From positions 1-64,000 of the forward strand of contig NZ_ANNK01000089.1 of NCBI RefSeq assembly GCF_000334155.1: a DNA stretch of 64,000 nt. The letters run 5' to 3'. The notes under the pieces are model-generated. The model did no database searches, was not told the origin of the DNA, and saw only the letters and a program-made list of their open reading frames with translations. This document shows, one piece after another, positions 18,921-28,413 of the stretch. The DNA comes from Halalkalibacterium ligniniphilum (GTDB taxonomy: Bacteria > Bacillota > Bacilli > Bacillales > Bacillaceae_D). Within the stretch, counting starts at the first letter, position 1. Each line of letters begins with the position of its first letter. A program made the position numbers and the translations under genes.

Positions 18921-19109
18921 GATTAATACGTATGCTAAAAATAGTAAGAAATTTCTGTTAATTTATAACTTTCTGAAATACTTGTTTGTTCAATGTTATA
19001 ATATGTAAACCAGTAACGAAAATCCGTCAAAAAAACAGCTTCTATAAATAATAATTGCATTTTGTTGCTTAGTACCTTTAAAGATAGAAACAAAACGGGA
19101 GGGATTCAA

Positions 19110-19454
19110 TTGAATGCTTCTTATTTAACGGCGGAACATCAAATGTTTCGCAAAGCTTTACGAAATTTTTTAGAAAAAGAAGCCTATCCTCATTATGCTC
19201 AGTGGGAGAAAGATCGAATCATTCCAAGAGAACCATGGCATAAAATGGGTAGAGAGGATTTTTATGTCCTTGGCGAGATGAACGGTGGTGTAGGAGCTGA
19301 TATTAGCTATTCCGTTGTACTGATTGAAGAACGCGAAAAAGTAGGATCAAGCTTACTTGGAATCGGACTTCACAACGATATCGTACTCGAGCTCGCTGGG
19401 AAGGTAGTTCGCTATTATCTTTATAAAACAAAGGATCTTCGTTATGTCTCATAA
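19110..19454 (+). pseudogene. Truncated acyl-CoA dehydrogenase (N-terminal domain only)
   Basis: From TTG at 19110 (GGGAGG 7 bases upstream) the 114-residue frame matches the acyl-CoA dehydrogenase N-terminal domain: FRKALRNFLEKEAYPHYAQWEKD and YSVVLIEEREKVGSSLLGIGLHNDIV. Normal members run to about 380 residues. After GLHNDIVLEL the sequence loses similarity and stops at 19454. The next 160 bases contain only a poor frame (19444-19644) running into the thiolase ribosome site. A deletion has removed the middle and C-terminal domains. Confidence 0.75.
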
Positions 19455-19621
19455 GCAGGTTTCCACCTATCATTCTTTTCTGAATATGACAGTAACTAGA
19501 ACACTAGAAGTAGGTGAGCAAGCTGCAGAATTATTAACCGGTATCTTAAACATTTTTCAAACGAAAATTAAGCGGTTACAAAACGAAAGAATTATTCGTT
19601 TTGAAATAAAGGAGGCCTTTC

Positions 19622-20770
19622 ATGAGAGAAGTTGCAATTGTTGAAGCTGTCCGCACCCCCATTGGAAAAAGAGCTGGAAAATTAAGTACGATCCGTTCCG
19701 ATGAATTATTAGCGTTGGCATTAGATGAACTGATGAGACGAAGCGGGATTGAGAAAAAAGAGGTTGAAGATGTCATCATTGGCTGTGTGACACAAGTTGG
19801 GGAACAAGCATCGGATATTGCAAGAATCTCAAGCTTGATTGCTGGTTTTCCAATTGAAGTCCCAGGTACAACCATTGACCGGCAATGTGGTTCAAGCCAG
19901 CAAGCTGTACACTTCGCTGCTCAAGCGATTTTAAGTGGAGATATGGATGTTGTGATTGCTGGAGGAATTGAAAGTATGACAAGGGTGCCTATGTTTTCAA
20001 GTATGCAGGGCGTCTCCTATAGCGAGAAATTGACTAGTAAATACGAAATGATCAACCAAGGACTATCAGCCGAGCGTATTGCAGAAAAATGGGGATTTTC
20101 AAGAGAAGAGCTAGATGAGTATTCGTTTGAAAGCCATAAAAAAGCCTTAACAGCACAAGCGGAGGGTCGATTCGAGCGAGAAATGATGAAAATTGATGTG
20201 AGAACAGACACAGGTGTTGAGATTGTCAGAGAAGACGAAGGACCAAGAAAAGATACGACTTTGGCGAAGTTAGCTAACTTAAAGCCTTCTTTTAAAGAGG
20301 ATGGAAGGATTACAGCAGGGAATGCTAGCCAAATTAGTGACGGTGCTGCTGCGTTACTGTTAATGTCTCGTGATAAAGCCGATAGACTTGGGCTAAAACC
20401 TCGCTTTCGAATCATTGCAAGGACCGTTGTTGGTTCAGACCCAACCTTAATGCTGACAGGACCGATTCAAGCGACGAAAAAAGTTCTACAAAAAGCAAAT
20501 TTGCAAATTGAAGAGATGGATGTTTTTGAAGTGAACGAAGCATTTGCCTCAGTGCCGCTCATATGGTTAAAAGAAACGGGAGCAAAACGAGAAAAGCTTA
20601 ACCCAAATGGAGGAGCAATCGCCCTTGGCCATCCGTTAGGGGCGAGTGGAGCCCGCATTATGACAACGATGCTATATGAATTAGAACGAAGGAGAGCCCG
20701 TTATGGTCTTCAAGCCATTTGTGAAGGGCTCGGAATGGCAAATGCGACGATTGTTGAGAGGCTTGATTGA
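19622..20770 (+). CDS. Thiolase family acetyl-CoA acyltransferase
   Basis: 382-residue thiolase for thiolytic cleavage or condensation of 3-ketoacyl-CoA. The acyl-accepting Cys is in TIDRQCGSSQQAVHFAAQ (about residue 88), NEAF is in VNEAFASVPL, the catalytic His is in GGAIALGHPLGASGARI, and the second Cys is in AICEGLGMANAT, where the common GGG has become GLG. All catalytic residues remain, so activity is expected. GGAGG lies 8 bases before the ATG. It sits between two broken acyl-CoA genes. Confidence 0.9.
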   Translation: MREVAIVEAVRTPIGKRAGKLSTIRSDELLALALDELMRRSGIEKKEVEDVIIGCVTQVGEQASDIARISSLIAGFPIEVPGTTIDRQCGSSQQAVHFAAQAILSGDMDVVIAGGIESMTRVPMFSSMQGVSYSEKLTSKYEMINQGLSAERIAEKWGFSREELDEYSFESHKKALTAQAEGRFEREMMKIDVRTDTGVEIVREDEGPRKDTTLAKLANLKPSFKEDGRITAGNASQISDGAAALLLMSRDKADRLGLKPRFRIIARTVVGSDPTLMLTGPIQATKKVLQKANLQIEEMDVFEVNEAFASVPLIWLKETGAKREKLNPNGGAIALGHPLGASGARIMTTMLYELERRRARYGLQAICEGLGMANATIVERLD

Positions 20771-20799
20771 TGAAACGAATGGGGGAAATTTATAGAGAT

Positions 20800-21230
20800 A
20801 AGAAACTGTGTTGCTCTAGTGCTAGATTTAGATGAGCATGAAACACCTTCAATCCGAGCAAAACAAGGACCTTAAAATTAAAGTCATCGGTGCAAATGGG
20901 GAAGTCGAATGGAACGGAGAAGAAATGGGCGAGCTTCTCATTTGTGGCCCGTGGATTGCTGACGAATACGTGGATGACGAGCGCAGCAAAGTGGCTTTTC
21001 GAGAAGGATGGCTTCATACTGGTGATGGTGTAACCAGTGATAAACAAGGTTTTATTAAAATCGTCGATCGAACGAATCAAAAGTGGGGGCGAATGGATTT
21101 CGTTCGCTGATCTAGAAAACGACTTGATGGCATACGAAGCTGTGCTTGAAGCAGCCGTTGTTGCGTTGTTTGAGAAGGAATAGCAGGAGCGTCCTGTTGC
21201 GTGTGTCGTTGTTCGGAAATTTTTCAAAAA
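20800..21230 (+). pseudogene. Remnant of an acyl-CoA synthetase (C-terminal third, frameshifted)
   Basis: Three reading frames must be joined to recover the AMP-dependent synthetase sequence. TPSIRAKQG is in one frame and ends at TAA. LKIKVIGANGEVEWNGEEMG, continuing GELLICGPWIADEY and GWLHTGD, is in a second. [20 protein letters not shown] (starting near 21087) is in a third and hits TAG at 21181, after which QERPVACVVV follows. At least two frameshifts and a stop mark a dead gene. An intact synthetase follows at 21330. Confidence 0.8.
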
Positions 21231-21329
21231 GAGAGTTGTGAGCGCGTCTAAAAAGTTCACCTAACCATTCAGATTAACTTTCGTAGGTAAGAGATTAGAA
21301 ATAAAAATTCGAATAAAGGAGGAGAAAGG

Positions 21330-22886
21330 ATGACTACATTACGAGATGTTTTTGAACAATCGGTGCTAAAATATCCGAATAAAGAGGCGCTGTACGATGT
21401 GCGTTCAAATGAACGTTTGACTTATATGGAATGGGATAAGAAAGTCAATCAGGTTGCACAAGCACTAATAAACGAAGGGGTAGAGAAAGGGGATCGTGTT
21501 TCCGCTGTTTTGTTTAATACGAGTGAATTTGCTACTGCCTATTTTGCATGCATTAAAATTGGAGCTGTCTTTAATCCTATAAACTTTCGGCTTACGTCCA
21601 AGGAAATTGAGTACATTTTGCAGGACGCTGAGCCAAAAATCGTTCTATTTGAAAAAGCAGTTAAATCACAGATCACACCGATTGCCGATAAGCTTAAAGC
21701 TACATCGCTTTGGTATATCGATGACGACACACCAGAATATGCAAAAAGTTATCATCAACAGATTGCTTTGGCCTCACATGAGCGACCGAACATAGTGCTT
21801 ACAGAAAATGATCTTTATGCCATGATGTATACAAGTGGAACAACTGGACGGCCAAAAGGGGTTTTACACACCCATCGTGACATGGTTGATCAAAGCATGA
21901 TTATGATTGGCATGCAGCGGATAACCAATCGAGACAGAGGACTATCAGTCGCACCAATGTTTCATTGTGCAGAGCTTCATTGTGCCTTTTTGAGCAGAGT
22001 TCACATTGGAGCAAGCCAGGTGATCTTGCATCATTTTGAAGCGAAAAAAGTATTGGAGCTCATTGAACGAGAAAGGATTACAACATTCTTTGCAGCACCG
22101 ACAATGTGGAATATGCTGCTGCAGGAAAATATCGCTTCCTATCAACTGTCTTCATTAAGACAAGGGCTGTATGGAGGTGCACCAATGGCGCCTGCTTTGG
22201 TAAAAGCGATCACGGAAAGAATGGAGCTTCAGTTGCTTCAAGCCTATGGAATGACAGAAATGGGCCCAGCGATTACATTTTTAATGGAAGATGAACAATT
22301 ACAAAAAGCCGGTTCTGCTGGAAAGCCATTAATAAACCATGAGATAAGAATCGTTCGAACAAATGATGAGGATCTCTCCGAACCGGAAGCGGTAGCTGAC
22401 GTCGGTGAACGAGGCGAGATCATTGTACGGGGACCGAGTATGATGCTAGGCTATTACAACAGAGAAGATGCAACAAAAAAAGCGATCTATAAGGGATGGT
22501 ACTATTCTGGTGACATTGGATATATTGATGATGAAGGGTTTCTGTGGGTTTGTGACCGGGTTGATGACATGATTGTAAGCGGAGGAGAAAACATTTATTC
22601 AAAAGAGGTTGAGGATGTTTTATTCGATCATTCAGGGGTTCTTGATGTCGCTGTTGTTGGTGAACCCGATGAACACTGGGGCCAAAGAGTCGTCGCATTT
22701 GTTGTGAAAAAGGACCCAAAGCTAACAGAACAACAACTTGAGCACTTTTGTAGATTAAGTGATAAGCTTGCCAATTACAAACGGCCTCGGCGCTATTATT
22801 TTGTGAACGAATTACCAAGAAACGCAAGTGGGAAGCTGCAAAAGTATAAATTAAGGACAGACACCCCTCCCTTTCAACAGGGATAA
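21330..22886 (+). CDS. AMP-dependent acyl-CoA synthetase (fatty acid/aryl-CoA ligase)
   Basis: 518 residues of the ANL superfamily, adenylating a carboxylic acid and transferring it to CoA. The P-loop YTSGTTGRPKGVLHTHRD, the adenine motif YGMTEMGP, the hinge and A8 motif YSGDIGYIDDEG...DRVDDMIVSGGENIYSKEVE, and the catalytic lysine motif PRNASGKLQK near the C-terminus are all intact. A medium- or long-chain fatty acid is the default substrate. An aromatic acid cannot be excluded, given the catabolic island 4 kb downstream. AAGGAGGAG precedes the ATG. Confidence 0.9.
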   Translation: MTTLRDVFEQSVLKYPNKEALYDVRSNERLTYMEWDKKVNQVAQALINEGVEKGDRVSAVLFNTSEFATAYFACIKIGAVFNPINFRLTSKEIEYILQDAEPKIVLFEKAVKSQITPIADKLKATSLWYIDDDTPEYAKSYHQQIALASHERPNIVLTENDLYAMMYTSGTTGRPKGVLHTHRDMVDQSMIMIGMQRITNRDRGLSVAPMFHCAELHCAFLSRVHIGASQVILHHFEAKKVLELIERERITTFFAAPTMWNMLLQENIASYQLSSLRQGLYGGAPMAPALVKAITERMELQLLQAYGMTEMGPAITFLMEDEQLQKAGSAGKPLINHEIRIVRTNDEDLSEPEAVADVGERGEIIVRGPSMMLGYYNREDATKKAIYKGWYYSGDIGYIDDEGFLWVCDRVDDMIVSGGENIYSKEVEDVLFDHSGVLDVAVVGEPDEHWGQRVVAFVVKKDPKLTEQQLEHFCRLSDKLANYKRPRRYYFVNELPRNASGKLQKYKLRTDTPPFQQG

Positions 22887-22989
22887 AACAAGTTCGTCAA
22901 TCATTAAGTGAACCCTTTCAATCAAGGGGTGAGAGCGACAGGCTTCTTATTTAGATGATTTTAAAAGCTACATCGCTTTTTTTAATAAG

Positions 22990-23025
22990 AAAGCAAGGTT
23001 GACTTCTTAAAGTCAACCTTGCTTT
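22990..23025. terminator. Bidirectional terminator
   Basis: Perfect 15-bp stem AAAGCAAGGTTGACT / AGTCAACCTTGCTTT between convergent genes. Confidence 0.85.
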
Positions 23026-23035
23026 GTTATACAAG

Positions 23036-23896
23036 TTATTTCATTATATATTCAAATAAAAAGGATTGACCATTTTGATAGAAACGAGGATCGTAGACAC
23101 CAATACGGTCATCGTCATCGACAATCACCACAAAAGGCGCCCATTCATAGAGTGTCTTTGCTTCAGGTCGTTCTTCAAAAAGAGACGAAAGATCAGCCTC
23201 TTCAGCAGATTCTAAGGTGTACTGAAGCTCCTCATGACCAAATAGATTCGTTGAGATAATTTCAACTGTTCCCTCATTTTTTCCAATGACAGAAAAGTTC
23301 CATGGAATAAAGCTTGCTGATAGCACATGCTGCTCATAGTCATCATGATACGATTGATAAATATAATAGCCTTGTGCCGATTGTATACCAACATGAAGAA
23401 GAATGAGAAGCCAAATAATATGATAAACCCGGTATGTTGCTTTCTTGTGTCGTTTATAAAGGTATCCTCCAAGAATGATTACCCAGATGACGACATCAAC
23501 AATCGGTAAGGTTCCAAAGGTAATTCGAGTTGACGAAATTGGCTCAAAATAGCCAGTGCCCCATGCATTAAATAAATCACTCGTATTGTGAATAAACACG
23601 GCAAGCATGCCAATATAAAACAAGCGCCTGTCTTTCACCCGCCAGATGAGATAGGAGATTATGATAAGAATAAGAGCCCATACTGGAACCATAAAAAGGG
23701 AGTGTGTAATGCCTCGATGCCACATTTGGTATTGACCTTCTGTATCCCAGAGCTGAGAAATCACATCAATATCAGGAATTTGACTTCCACCCACTGCAGT
23801 TAGAAAGTACGCTTTTTTTAGTTTCTCAGACATGCCTTCCTTATTAATACCACCATAAATTGTAAGACCAAATAATGTGTGGGTTACCGTATCCAA
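23036..23896 (-). CDS. yfhP: Membrane-bound DUF457 metal-dependent hydrolase YfhP
   Basis: 286-residue integral membrane protein. It begins MDTVTHTLFGLTIYGG, followed by GGSQIPDIDVISQLW and WHRGITHSL, whose His and Asp residues form the predicted metal site of the YdjM/DUF457 family. Several membrane helices follow, then a soluble C-terminal domain of about 110 residues. Start set at TTG 23896 because AAAGGAG is 8 bases upstream and the resulting N-terminus is the conserved one; the longer frame from 23944 adds unconserved residues. The cellular role is unclear. Confidence 0.82.
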   Translation of the reverse strand: MDTVTHTLFGLTIYGGINKEGMSEKLKKAYFLTAVGGSQIPDIDVISQLWDTEGQYQMWHRGITHSLFMVPVWALILIIISYLIWRVKDRRLFYIGMLAVFIHNTSDLFNAWGTGYFEPISSTRITFGTLPIVDVVIWVIILGGYLYKRHKKATYRVYHIIWLLILLHVGIQSAQGYYIYQSYHDDYEQHVLSASFIPWNFSVIGKNEGTVEIISTNLFGHEELQYTLESAEEADLSSLFEERPEAKTLYEWAPFVVIVDDDDRIGVYDPRFYQNGQSFLFEYIMK

Positions 23897-24305
23897 CCTA
23901 TGTACTCCTTTCAGCCAGTTCTTCACCTGTAGAATACCATACATTTTATTAAAAGACCCAAAACAAAGATGTGCAAAAAGTAACTTATGTACCTATTTTC
24001 TACCTGCTTTTCATCGTGATTCATTAAAAAGCTTAGCTGTATAATTGAAGAAAACTTGAAAGTATGGCGCTGAAATTGAAAGAGAATTTTTTTAATATAA
24101 TCTGGCAATCATAGATTAACTTTGTTTATGCATTGAGATGAATTATCCTCACACTTACATCTTAAATTGAGAAATAGGAGTAGAATACTAGGAAAAATTC
24201 ACGTGTTCGACAACCAATCTTTTTCTAGATTATGTATAATAGAGGAGATGGATTTACATGAACAGGAAGTAAGATGATAAAGTTTGCAGAGTAGAGGGTT
24301 AGAAT

Positions 24306-24734
24306 ATGAACAAAAAACTTGAAAATATATTGCTTTTTGCTTGGTTGACATCACTTGTTGCAACACTAGGATCGTTGTATTTCTCACAAATTCGTCAGTA
24401 TGAGCCTTGTACACTTTGTTGGTATCAACGTATTTTCATGTACCCACTCGTGATTATTTTACTTATTGGAATGATTCAGAAAGATGTAAAAGTTGCTGTC
24501 TATTCAGCGGTTTTATCTTTGATTGGATTCTGTCTTTCAGCCTACCATTATGCATTGCAAAAGCTTGATTTCTTTGCTGAGGCAGCTCCATCATGCGGTC
24601 GTATACCATGTACAGGTGAATATATAAATTGGTTTGGTTTTGTTACCATTCCTTTTCTCGCAGGCACAGCTTTTGTCATCATTTTTATTTGTAGTCTTGT
24701 TATTTTGATACAGGCGGAGGAGGATAAATCATGA
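24306..24734 (+). CDS. bdbC: Disulfide oxidoreductase BdbC (DsbB family)
   Basis: 142-residue membrane protein with four helices that re-oxidises a thiol oxidase using quinone. The first cysteine pair is in YEPCTLCWYQR (about residues 37-40) and the second in PSCGRIPCTGEYINWFG. Both pairs are required for electron flow, so it appears functional. Its stop overlaps the start of the next gene (ATGA), indicating translational coupling to the thioredoxin-like partner. The 409-base gap upstream holds only a TATAAT near 24234 and no gene. Confidence 0.92.
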   Translation: MNKKLENILLFAWLTSLVATLGSLYFSQIRQYEPCTLCWYQRIFMYPLVIILLIGMIQKDVKVAVYSAVLSLIGFCLSAYHYALQKLDFFAEAAPSCGRIPCTGEYINWFGFVTIPFLAGTAFVIIFICSLVILIQAEEDKS

Positions 24735-25207
24735 AAAAAGTGATCATTTTTGGCGGAATCGTCGTTCTTTTATTTGTTAGTCTAGCTGTTGTATCAACTA
24801 TGCAGCAAACTAAAAAGGCGGAGGGGAACCCCTTTGGGAAAAGTACCTTACACCCTGCTACGATTGATATTATGGATGATCCAAATTACCAGAATGTCAT
24901 CCTTCCAGATGAATTAGAAGAGCGTTTAACAAATGGGGATGATGTGACGGTTTATTTCTATAGCTCAACGTGTTCGTTTTGCAAAGAAACGACGCCGCGT
25001 TTGGCGCCGCTGGCTCAACAAATGGACGTTGATTTAGTTCAATATAACCTTTTGGAATTTGAACAGGGCTGGTCTGATTATAATCTTCAATCGACACCAA
25101 CCGTTGTTCATTATCAAAATGGTAAGGAAGTAGCGAGAGTCGTTGGCAGTGCCCAAAATGAAGAATACGCAATGTTTTTTAGTGAACATGTATTAAAAAA
25201 TAGATAA
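24731..25207 (+). CDS. Membrane-anchored thioredoxin-like protein, BdbC partner
   Basis: 158 residues: an N-terminal membrane anchor (about 4-24) and an extracytosolic thioredoxin fold with active site YFYSSTCSFCKETTP (CSFC, about residues 77-80) and the cis-proline in LQSTPTVVHY. In B. subtilis BdbC works with the larger DsbA-like BdbD. Here a smaller thioredoxin-type protein takes the partner position, probably forming the same oxidase pair for secreted proteins. Confidence 0.88.
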   Translation: MKKVIIFGGIVVLLFVSLAVVSTMQQTKKAEGNPFGKSTLHPATIDIMDDPNYQNVILPDELEERLTNGDDVTVYFYSSTCSFCKETTPRLAPLAQQMDVDLVQYNLLEFEQGWSDYNLQSTPTVVHYQNGKEVARVVGSAQNEEYAMFFSEHVLKNR

Positions 25208-25216
25208 ATGTTTGTT

Positions 25217-25250
25217 CGAGACAATTCTTTTAAGGGATTGTCTCGTTTTT
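25217..25250 (+). terminator. Terminator of the bdbC pair
   Basis: CGAGACAATTC-TTTTAAG-GGATTGTCTCG stem followed by TTTTT. The bases from 25251 to 25567 hold no gene I can see. Confidence 0.8.
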
Positions 25251-25567
25251 ACTAAAAGCAGAAGGCCGCTTCGAGAATCTGAAAGAAAAACCCTTAATCG
25301 TGCTACAATTGGCGAAATAAGTTTAACGTAAAAGGGTCTTGCTTCTCTGTAAAAAATGGAGACTTATCATTCGTCACAAAATTTAATTAAAGAGCATATT
25401 ATTTTGTTTTACTGAGCTTTACACGCTTGGTTCTGAAAGGGAAATGGAGCAGTTCAGATAAAATTGTTCCTTTTATTTTTTATTTTAATTATTGTTATAT
25501 TCAAAAAATGCTAAAATTAATAGAGAGCTATACTTAAATCAAACATCTAGAGCGGGGTGCTAAAAAA

Positions 25568-26446
25568 ATGGAGTTAAAATATATTGAAGCTTTTTTAAAG
25601 ATTGTTGAAAAAGGGAGTTTTTCAGCGGCAGCGAACGATTTAAACATTACTCAACCAACGATAAGCATTAGAATTCAGCATTTAGAAGACCAATTAAACA
25701 CAAAGCTTTTTAAAAGAGTAAGTGGAAGGAAGATTATGTTAACTTCTGAAGGTGAGAAAATTTACCCATATTTTAAAGAAGCCTGTCATCTCATTGAGGA
25801 AGGCTGTAACGCTCTTTCGAATCGAACGAAGAAAGTCACCATTTCTTGTCCAAATCATATGGGGGTAGAGGTGCTCCCAGAATTATTAAAAGTTCTTTAT
25901 GCGGAGTTTCCAACGATTGATTTCGAGGTGAAAATTGCCACTACTGATGAAAGTTTAAAGGCGATTCGAAATGGTGAGATTGAATTCGCTTTCGCCTATC
26001 TTGAGTCGGAAGATCAATACATTGATGAAATTAATATGGTGAAGATTTCGAATGAAATCAATACACTTGTCTGTGCACCTGATCACTCTTTTGCAAAGAG
26101 GGGGCATATTGCTGCTTCTGATTTAATACAAGAACGACTAATTGTATATAATCGTGACTTCTCAACGACTAAATTAATCGAACAGTATTTACTAAATCAA
26201 GGTGTCAAAAATTATAAAACAGTTGAAATTAACAATGTAGGCTGGATTAAAATGATGGTACGTAAAGGCCTTGGTGTCGCCTTTTTGCAAAAAATGATTG
26301 TCAATGACGAATTAAAAAGTGAAAAACTAGTTGAAGTACCACTTTTAGAGCCACTAACACCTACACCAATCTACTTAATCTTTAAGAAAAACATTGCAAA
26401 AGACTTGCGGCAGACAGTGATAAAAGCTGCGGAGAATTTGATGTAA
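25568..26446 (+). CDS. LysR family transcriptional regulator
   Basis: 292 residues. The N-terminal winged helix-turn-helix is classical (MELKYIEAFLKIVEKGSFSA, then LNITQPTISIRIQHLEDQL, residues 1-60). A two-lobed periplasmic-binding-protein-like effector domain follows (about 88-290). It lies directly upstream of the DctPQM transporter on the same strand and is separated from it by a terminator and a promoter, so it probably controls that operon, and perhaps the phthalate-dioxygenase-like gene that shares the promoter sequence. The inducer is unknown; an aromatic acid is inferred from context. Confidence 0.9.
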   Translation: MELKYIEAFLKIVEKGSFSAAANDLNITQPTISIRIQHLEDQLNTKLFKRVSGRKIMLTSEGEKIYPYFKEACHLIEEGCNALSNRTKKVTISCPNHMGVEVLPELLKVLYAEFPTIDFEVKIATTDESLKAIRNGEIEFAFAYLESEDQYIDEINMVKISNEINTLVCAPDHSFAKRGHIAASDLIQERLIVYNRDFSTTKLIEQYLLNQGVKNYKTVEINNVGWIKMMVRKGLGVAFLQKMIVNDELKSEKLVEVPLLEPLTPTPIYLIFKKNIAKDLRQTVIKAAENLM

Positions 26447-26495
26447 GCTCATAAAAAGATGGATGTTGTTAAATGTGCTTTTGTAAACAAGACAA

Positions 26496-26534
26496 GAACC
26501 AGCTAAGACACGATTGGCTGGTTCATTTCTTTTC
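26496..26534 (+). terminator. Terminator of the LysR gene
   Basis: GAACCAGC / GCTGGTTC stem followed by ATTTCTTTTCTT. Confidence 0.75.
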
Positions 26535-26628
26535 TTAACGTATGATTAAAGCATCTGTTGAATAAATCATAGACTAGTAGACACTAAGGATTTTTTTATA
26601 CTATGCCATTTACTTTATTTATGACTGA

Positions 26629-26696
26629 TATATAAACAATCAATTTGAATGGTTAAATTGTAAGCGCTATTATAAAGATTATAAAGAATATTAGAA
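26629..26696 (+). promoter_or_regulatory. Promoter A of the DctPQM operon (twin of 44166-44233)
   Basis: TTGAAT at 26645-26650, a 17-base spacer and TATTAT at 26668-26673 form a sigma-A promoter. The spacer and -10 hold TTGTAAGCGCTATTATAA, a cre-like sequence. ATTATAAAG is repeated in tandem just downstream. About 68 consecutive bases align with the region upstream of 44257 with roughly 85 percent identity by eye and no gaps. Confidence 0.75.
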
Positions 26697-26818
26697 AAAA
26701 TTAGTTTGGAGACTTAAGTGGCAGAAGGGTTTTAAATAAATTTCTAAAATATCCAATGTTTTTAATACTTGTTTTGTCAAAGACTCTTAAAACTAATTAT
26801 TCCAAAAAGTCTTTGTTC

Positions 26819-26832
26819 TGAAAGCGTTAACA
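26819..26832 (+). promoter_or_regulatory. CcpA cre site in the dctP leader
   Basis: TGAAAGCGTTAACA matches the CcpA operator consensus (TGWAARCGYTWNCA) throughout. It lies about 145 bases downstream of promoter A and 42 before the start codon, so it would act as a roadblock for carbon catabolite repression. Confidence 0.75.
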
Positions 26833-26874
26833 AAACAACAGTAATCAAACTTTAATAACGTAGGGGGAGATTAA

Positions 26875-27897
26875 GTGAGAATGAAGAAGTTATTACCTTT
26901 TTTATTGTTATTCTTTTTGTTGATTGCAGGCGCCTGTAATCAACAGACATCCGGGGGAACTAAAGACAGTGCTCAAGCAGCATCAAGTGACATTCATGAA
27001 TTTAAATTATCAACGATTGTACAAACTAGCCACACTTGGGTAGCAGCTGCTGAAAAGTTTAAGGAGGAGTTAGAAACACGAACAAATGGTAGAATGCAGG
27101 TTGAAATTTATCCTGCCAGTCAATTAGGACCGGAAGCTGATGTTATTCAACTTATGTCTGTTGGTGCAGTAGACTTTGGATTTATTACAAATGCATATTT
27201 AGCTTCAAGAGTCGATTCTTTAAATGCATGGTTTATGCCTTTTTTGTTTGATGGAATTGAAGATGCAGCTAGGATGAGAGATTCGGAAATTTCAAGAAAG
27301 TTATTAGATACCCTGGAAGAGCAACAGATTACTGGATTAGATTGGTTGTTTACAGGAAGCCATAGCATTTTAATGAAACAAGGGGTTATGGATTCCCCAG
27401 AGGCTTTTGTTGGAAAGCAAATTCGAGCTCCTGGTTCTGTCGTCATTAATGACTTCTACCAGCAACTAGGCGCAAGTCCTCTTCCAATGCCAGTATCAGA
27501 AGTTTACACTTCATTACAAACGGGGGTCATTGATGGCATTAATGCAAGTGTCGATTCAATATTTACAGAAAAATTTCATGAAGTGGCAGACGATTTTACA
27601 CTTTTAAATCAATTTGCTTTTAATGCAGCTGTAGTTATGAGCACTGCTACCCTTGAGAAGTTATCAGAAGAAGATAAAGAAATTGTACTAGAGGCAATGA
27701 GAGTAGCCATTGATTACGGCAATGAAGTAGCAATAAAAAAGGATTATGAAGGTCTTGAAGAGCTGAGACAACAAATCAAAGTTCATGAGTTGGATGATTT
27801 CGAGGCTTTTAGTGATGTTCGAGACAGCATTTATAATAAGTATTCAGAAAAGGATCCCTTGATTAAGGAACTGATAGAAGAAGCTCAGAAACAATAA
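26875..27897 (+). CDS. TRAP transporter solute-binding lipoprotein DctP
   Basis: 340-residue DctP-family binding protein. The signal peptide carries a lipobox ending at Cys21 (LIAGAC), so it is anchored outside the membrane in this Gram-positive. The mature part shows the DctP pattern: EFKLSTIVQTSHTW, YPASQLGPEADVIQLMSVGAVDFGF, and the carboxylate-binding arginine region KQIRAPGSVVINDFYQQLGA. It begins at GTG 26875 with GGGGGAG 5 bases upstream. First gene of the dctPQM operon; the ligand is inferred to be an aromatic or other organic carboxylate. Confidence 0.9.
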   Translation: MRMKKLLPFLLLFFLLIAGACNQQTSGGTKDSAQAASSDIHEFKLSTIVQTSHTWVAAAEKFKEELETRTNGRMQVEIYPASQLGPEADVIQLMSVGAVDFGFITNAYLASRVDSLNAWFMPFLFDGIEDAARMRDSEISRKLLDTLEEQQITGLDWLFTGSHSILMKQGVMDSPEAFVGKQIRAPGSVVINDFYQQLGASPLPMPVSEVYTSLQTGVIDGINASVDSIFTEKFHEVADDFTLLNQFAFNAAVVMSTATLEKLSEEDKEIVLEAMRVAIDYGNEVAIKKDYEGLEELRQQIKVHELDDFEAFSDVRDSIYNKYSEKDPLIKELIEEAQKQ

Positions 27898-27912
27898 TAG
27901 GAGGTATTGTTT

Positions 27913-28413
27913 ATGGTGTGGATAAGTAAGATAAGTGATTTTATTTTAAATATAGAAAAAATTCTTGTTACTGTATTACTCAGTATAATGTTTTTGTCGC
28001 TAACTGCCGGTGTTGTATTTCGATATTTCTTAAATAATCCGCTTCATTGGTCAGAGGAAGTAGCGATTTTTACTCTTGCATGGCTAACGTTTATTGGTGG
28101 GAGTATGACAATTAAACGGCAGCAAACAGCTGCCGTGACCTTTTTGATGGAACGGTTATCGGGAAGGACGTATTATTTATTAAATCTACTGTCCTATTTA
28201 ACGATATTTGTATTTAGCTTGTTTGTTTTTTGTTTCTCTATTCCTTGGATTCTATCTCCAAATATAGCTTTTCAAAAATCGTTGGCAATGCAAATGCCTA
28301 TGATTTATCCTTATTTAAGTGTACCAGTTGGTTTTTTATTCTTAACCATTCACTCTTTGGAACTTCTGCTTAAGAATTTTAAATATTCTGAGGGGGGAAG
28401 TAAAGAGGCATGA
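27913..28413 (+). CDS. TRAP transporter small permease DctQ
   Basis: 166-residue, four-helix subunit of the DctQ family with the conserved RYFLNNPLHWSEEVAIFTLAW segment after helix 1. AGGAGG at 27899-27904 favours ATG 27913 (8 bases) over TTG 27907 (2 bases). Its last bases overlap the start of the large permease (ATGA), showing tight coupling. Confidence 0.9.
   Translation: MVWISKISDFILNIEKILVTVLLSIMFLSLTAGVVFRYFLNNPLHWSEEVAIFTLAWLTFIGGSMTIKRQQTAAVTFLMERLSGRTYYLLNLLSYLTIFVFSLFVFCFSIPWILSPNIAFQKSLAMQMPMIYPYLSVPVGFLFLTIHSLELLLKNFKYSEGGSKEA

Noticed and set aside
19444-19644. 66-codon frame between the truncated dehydrogenase and the thiolase
   Set aside because: It runs through the thiolase ribosome site and start. 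A faint MaoC-like TVTRTLEVGE is too short to support a gene; probably decayed DNA.
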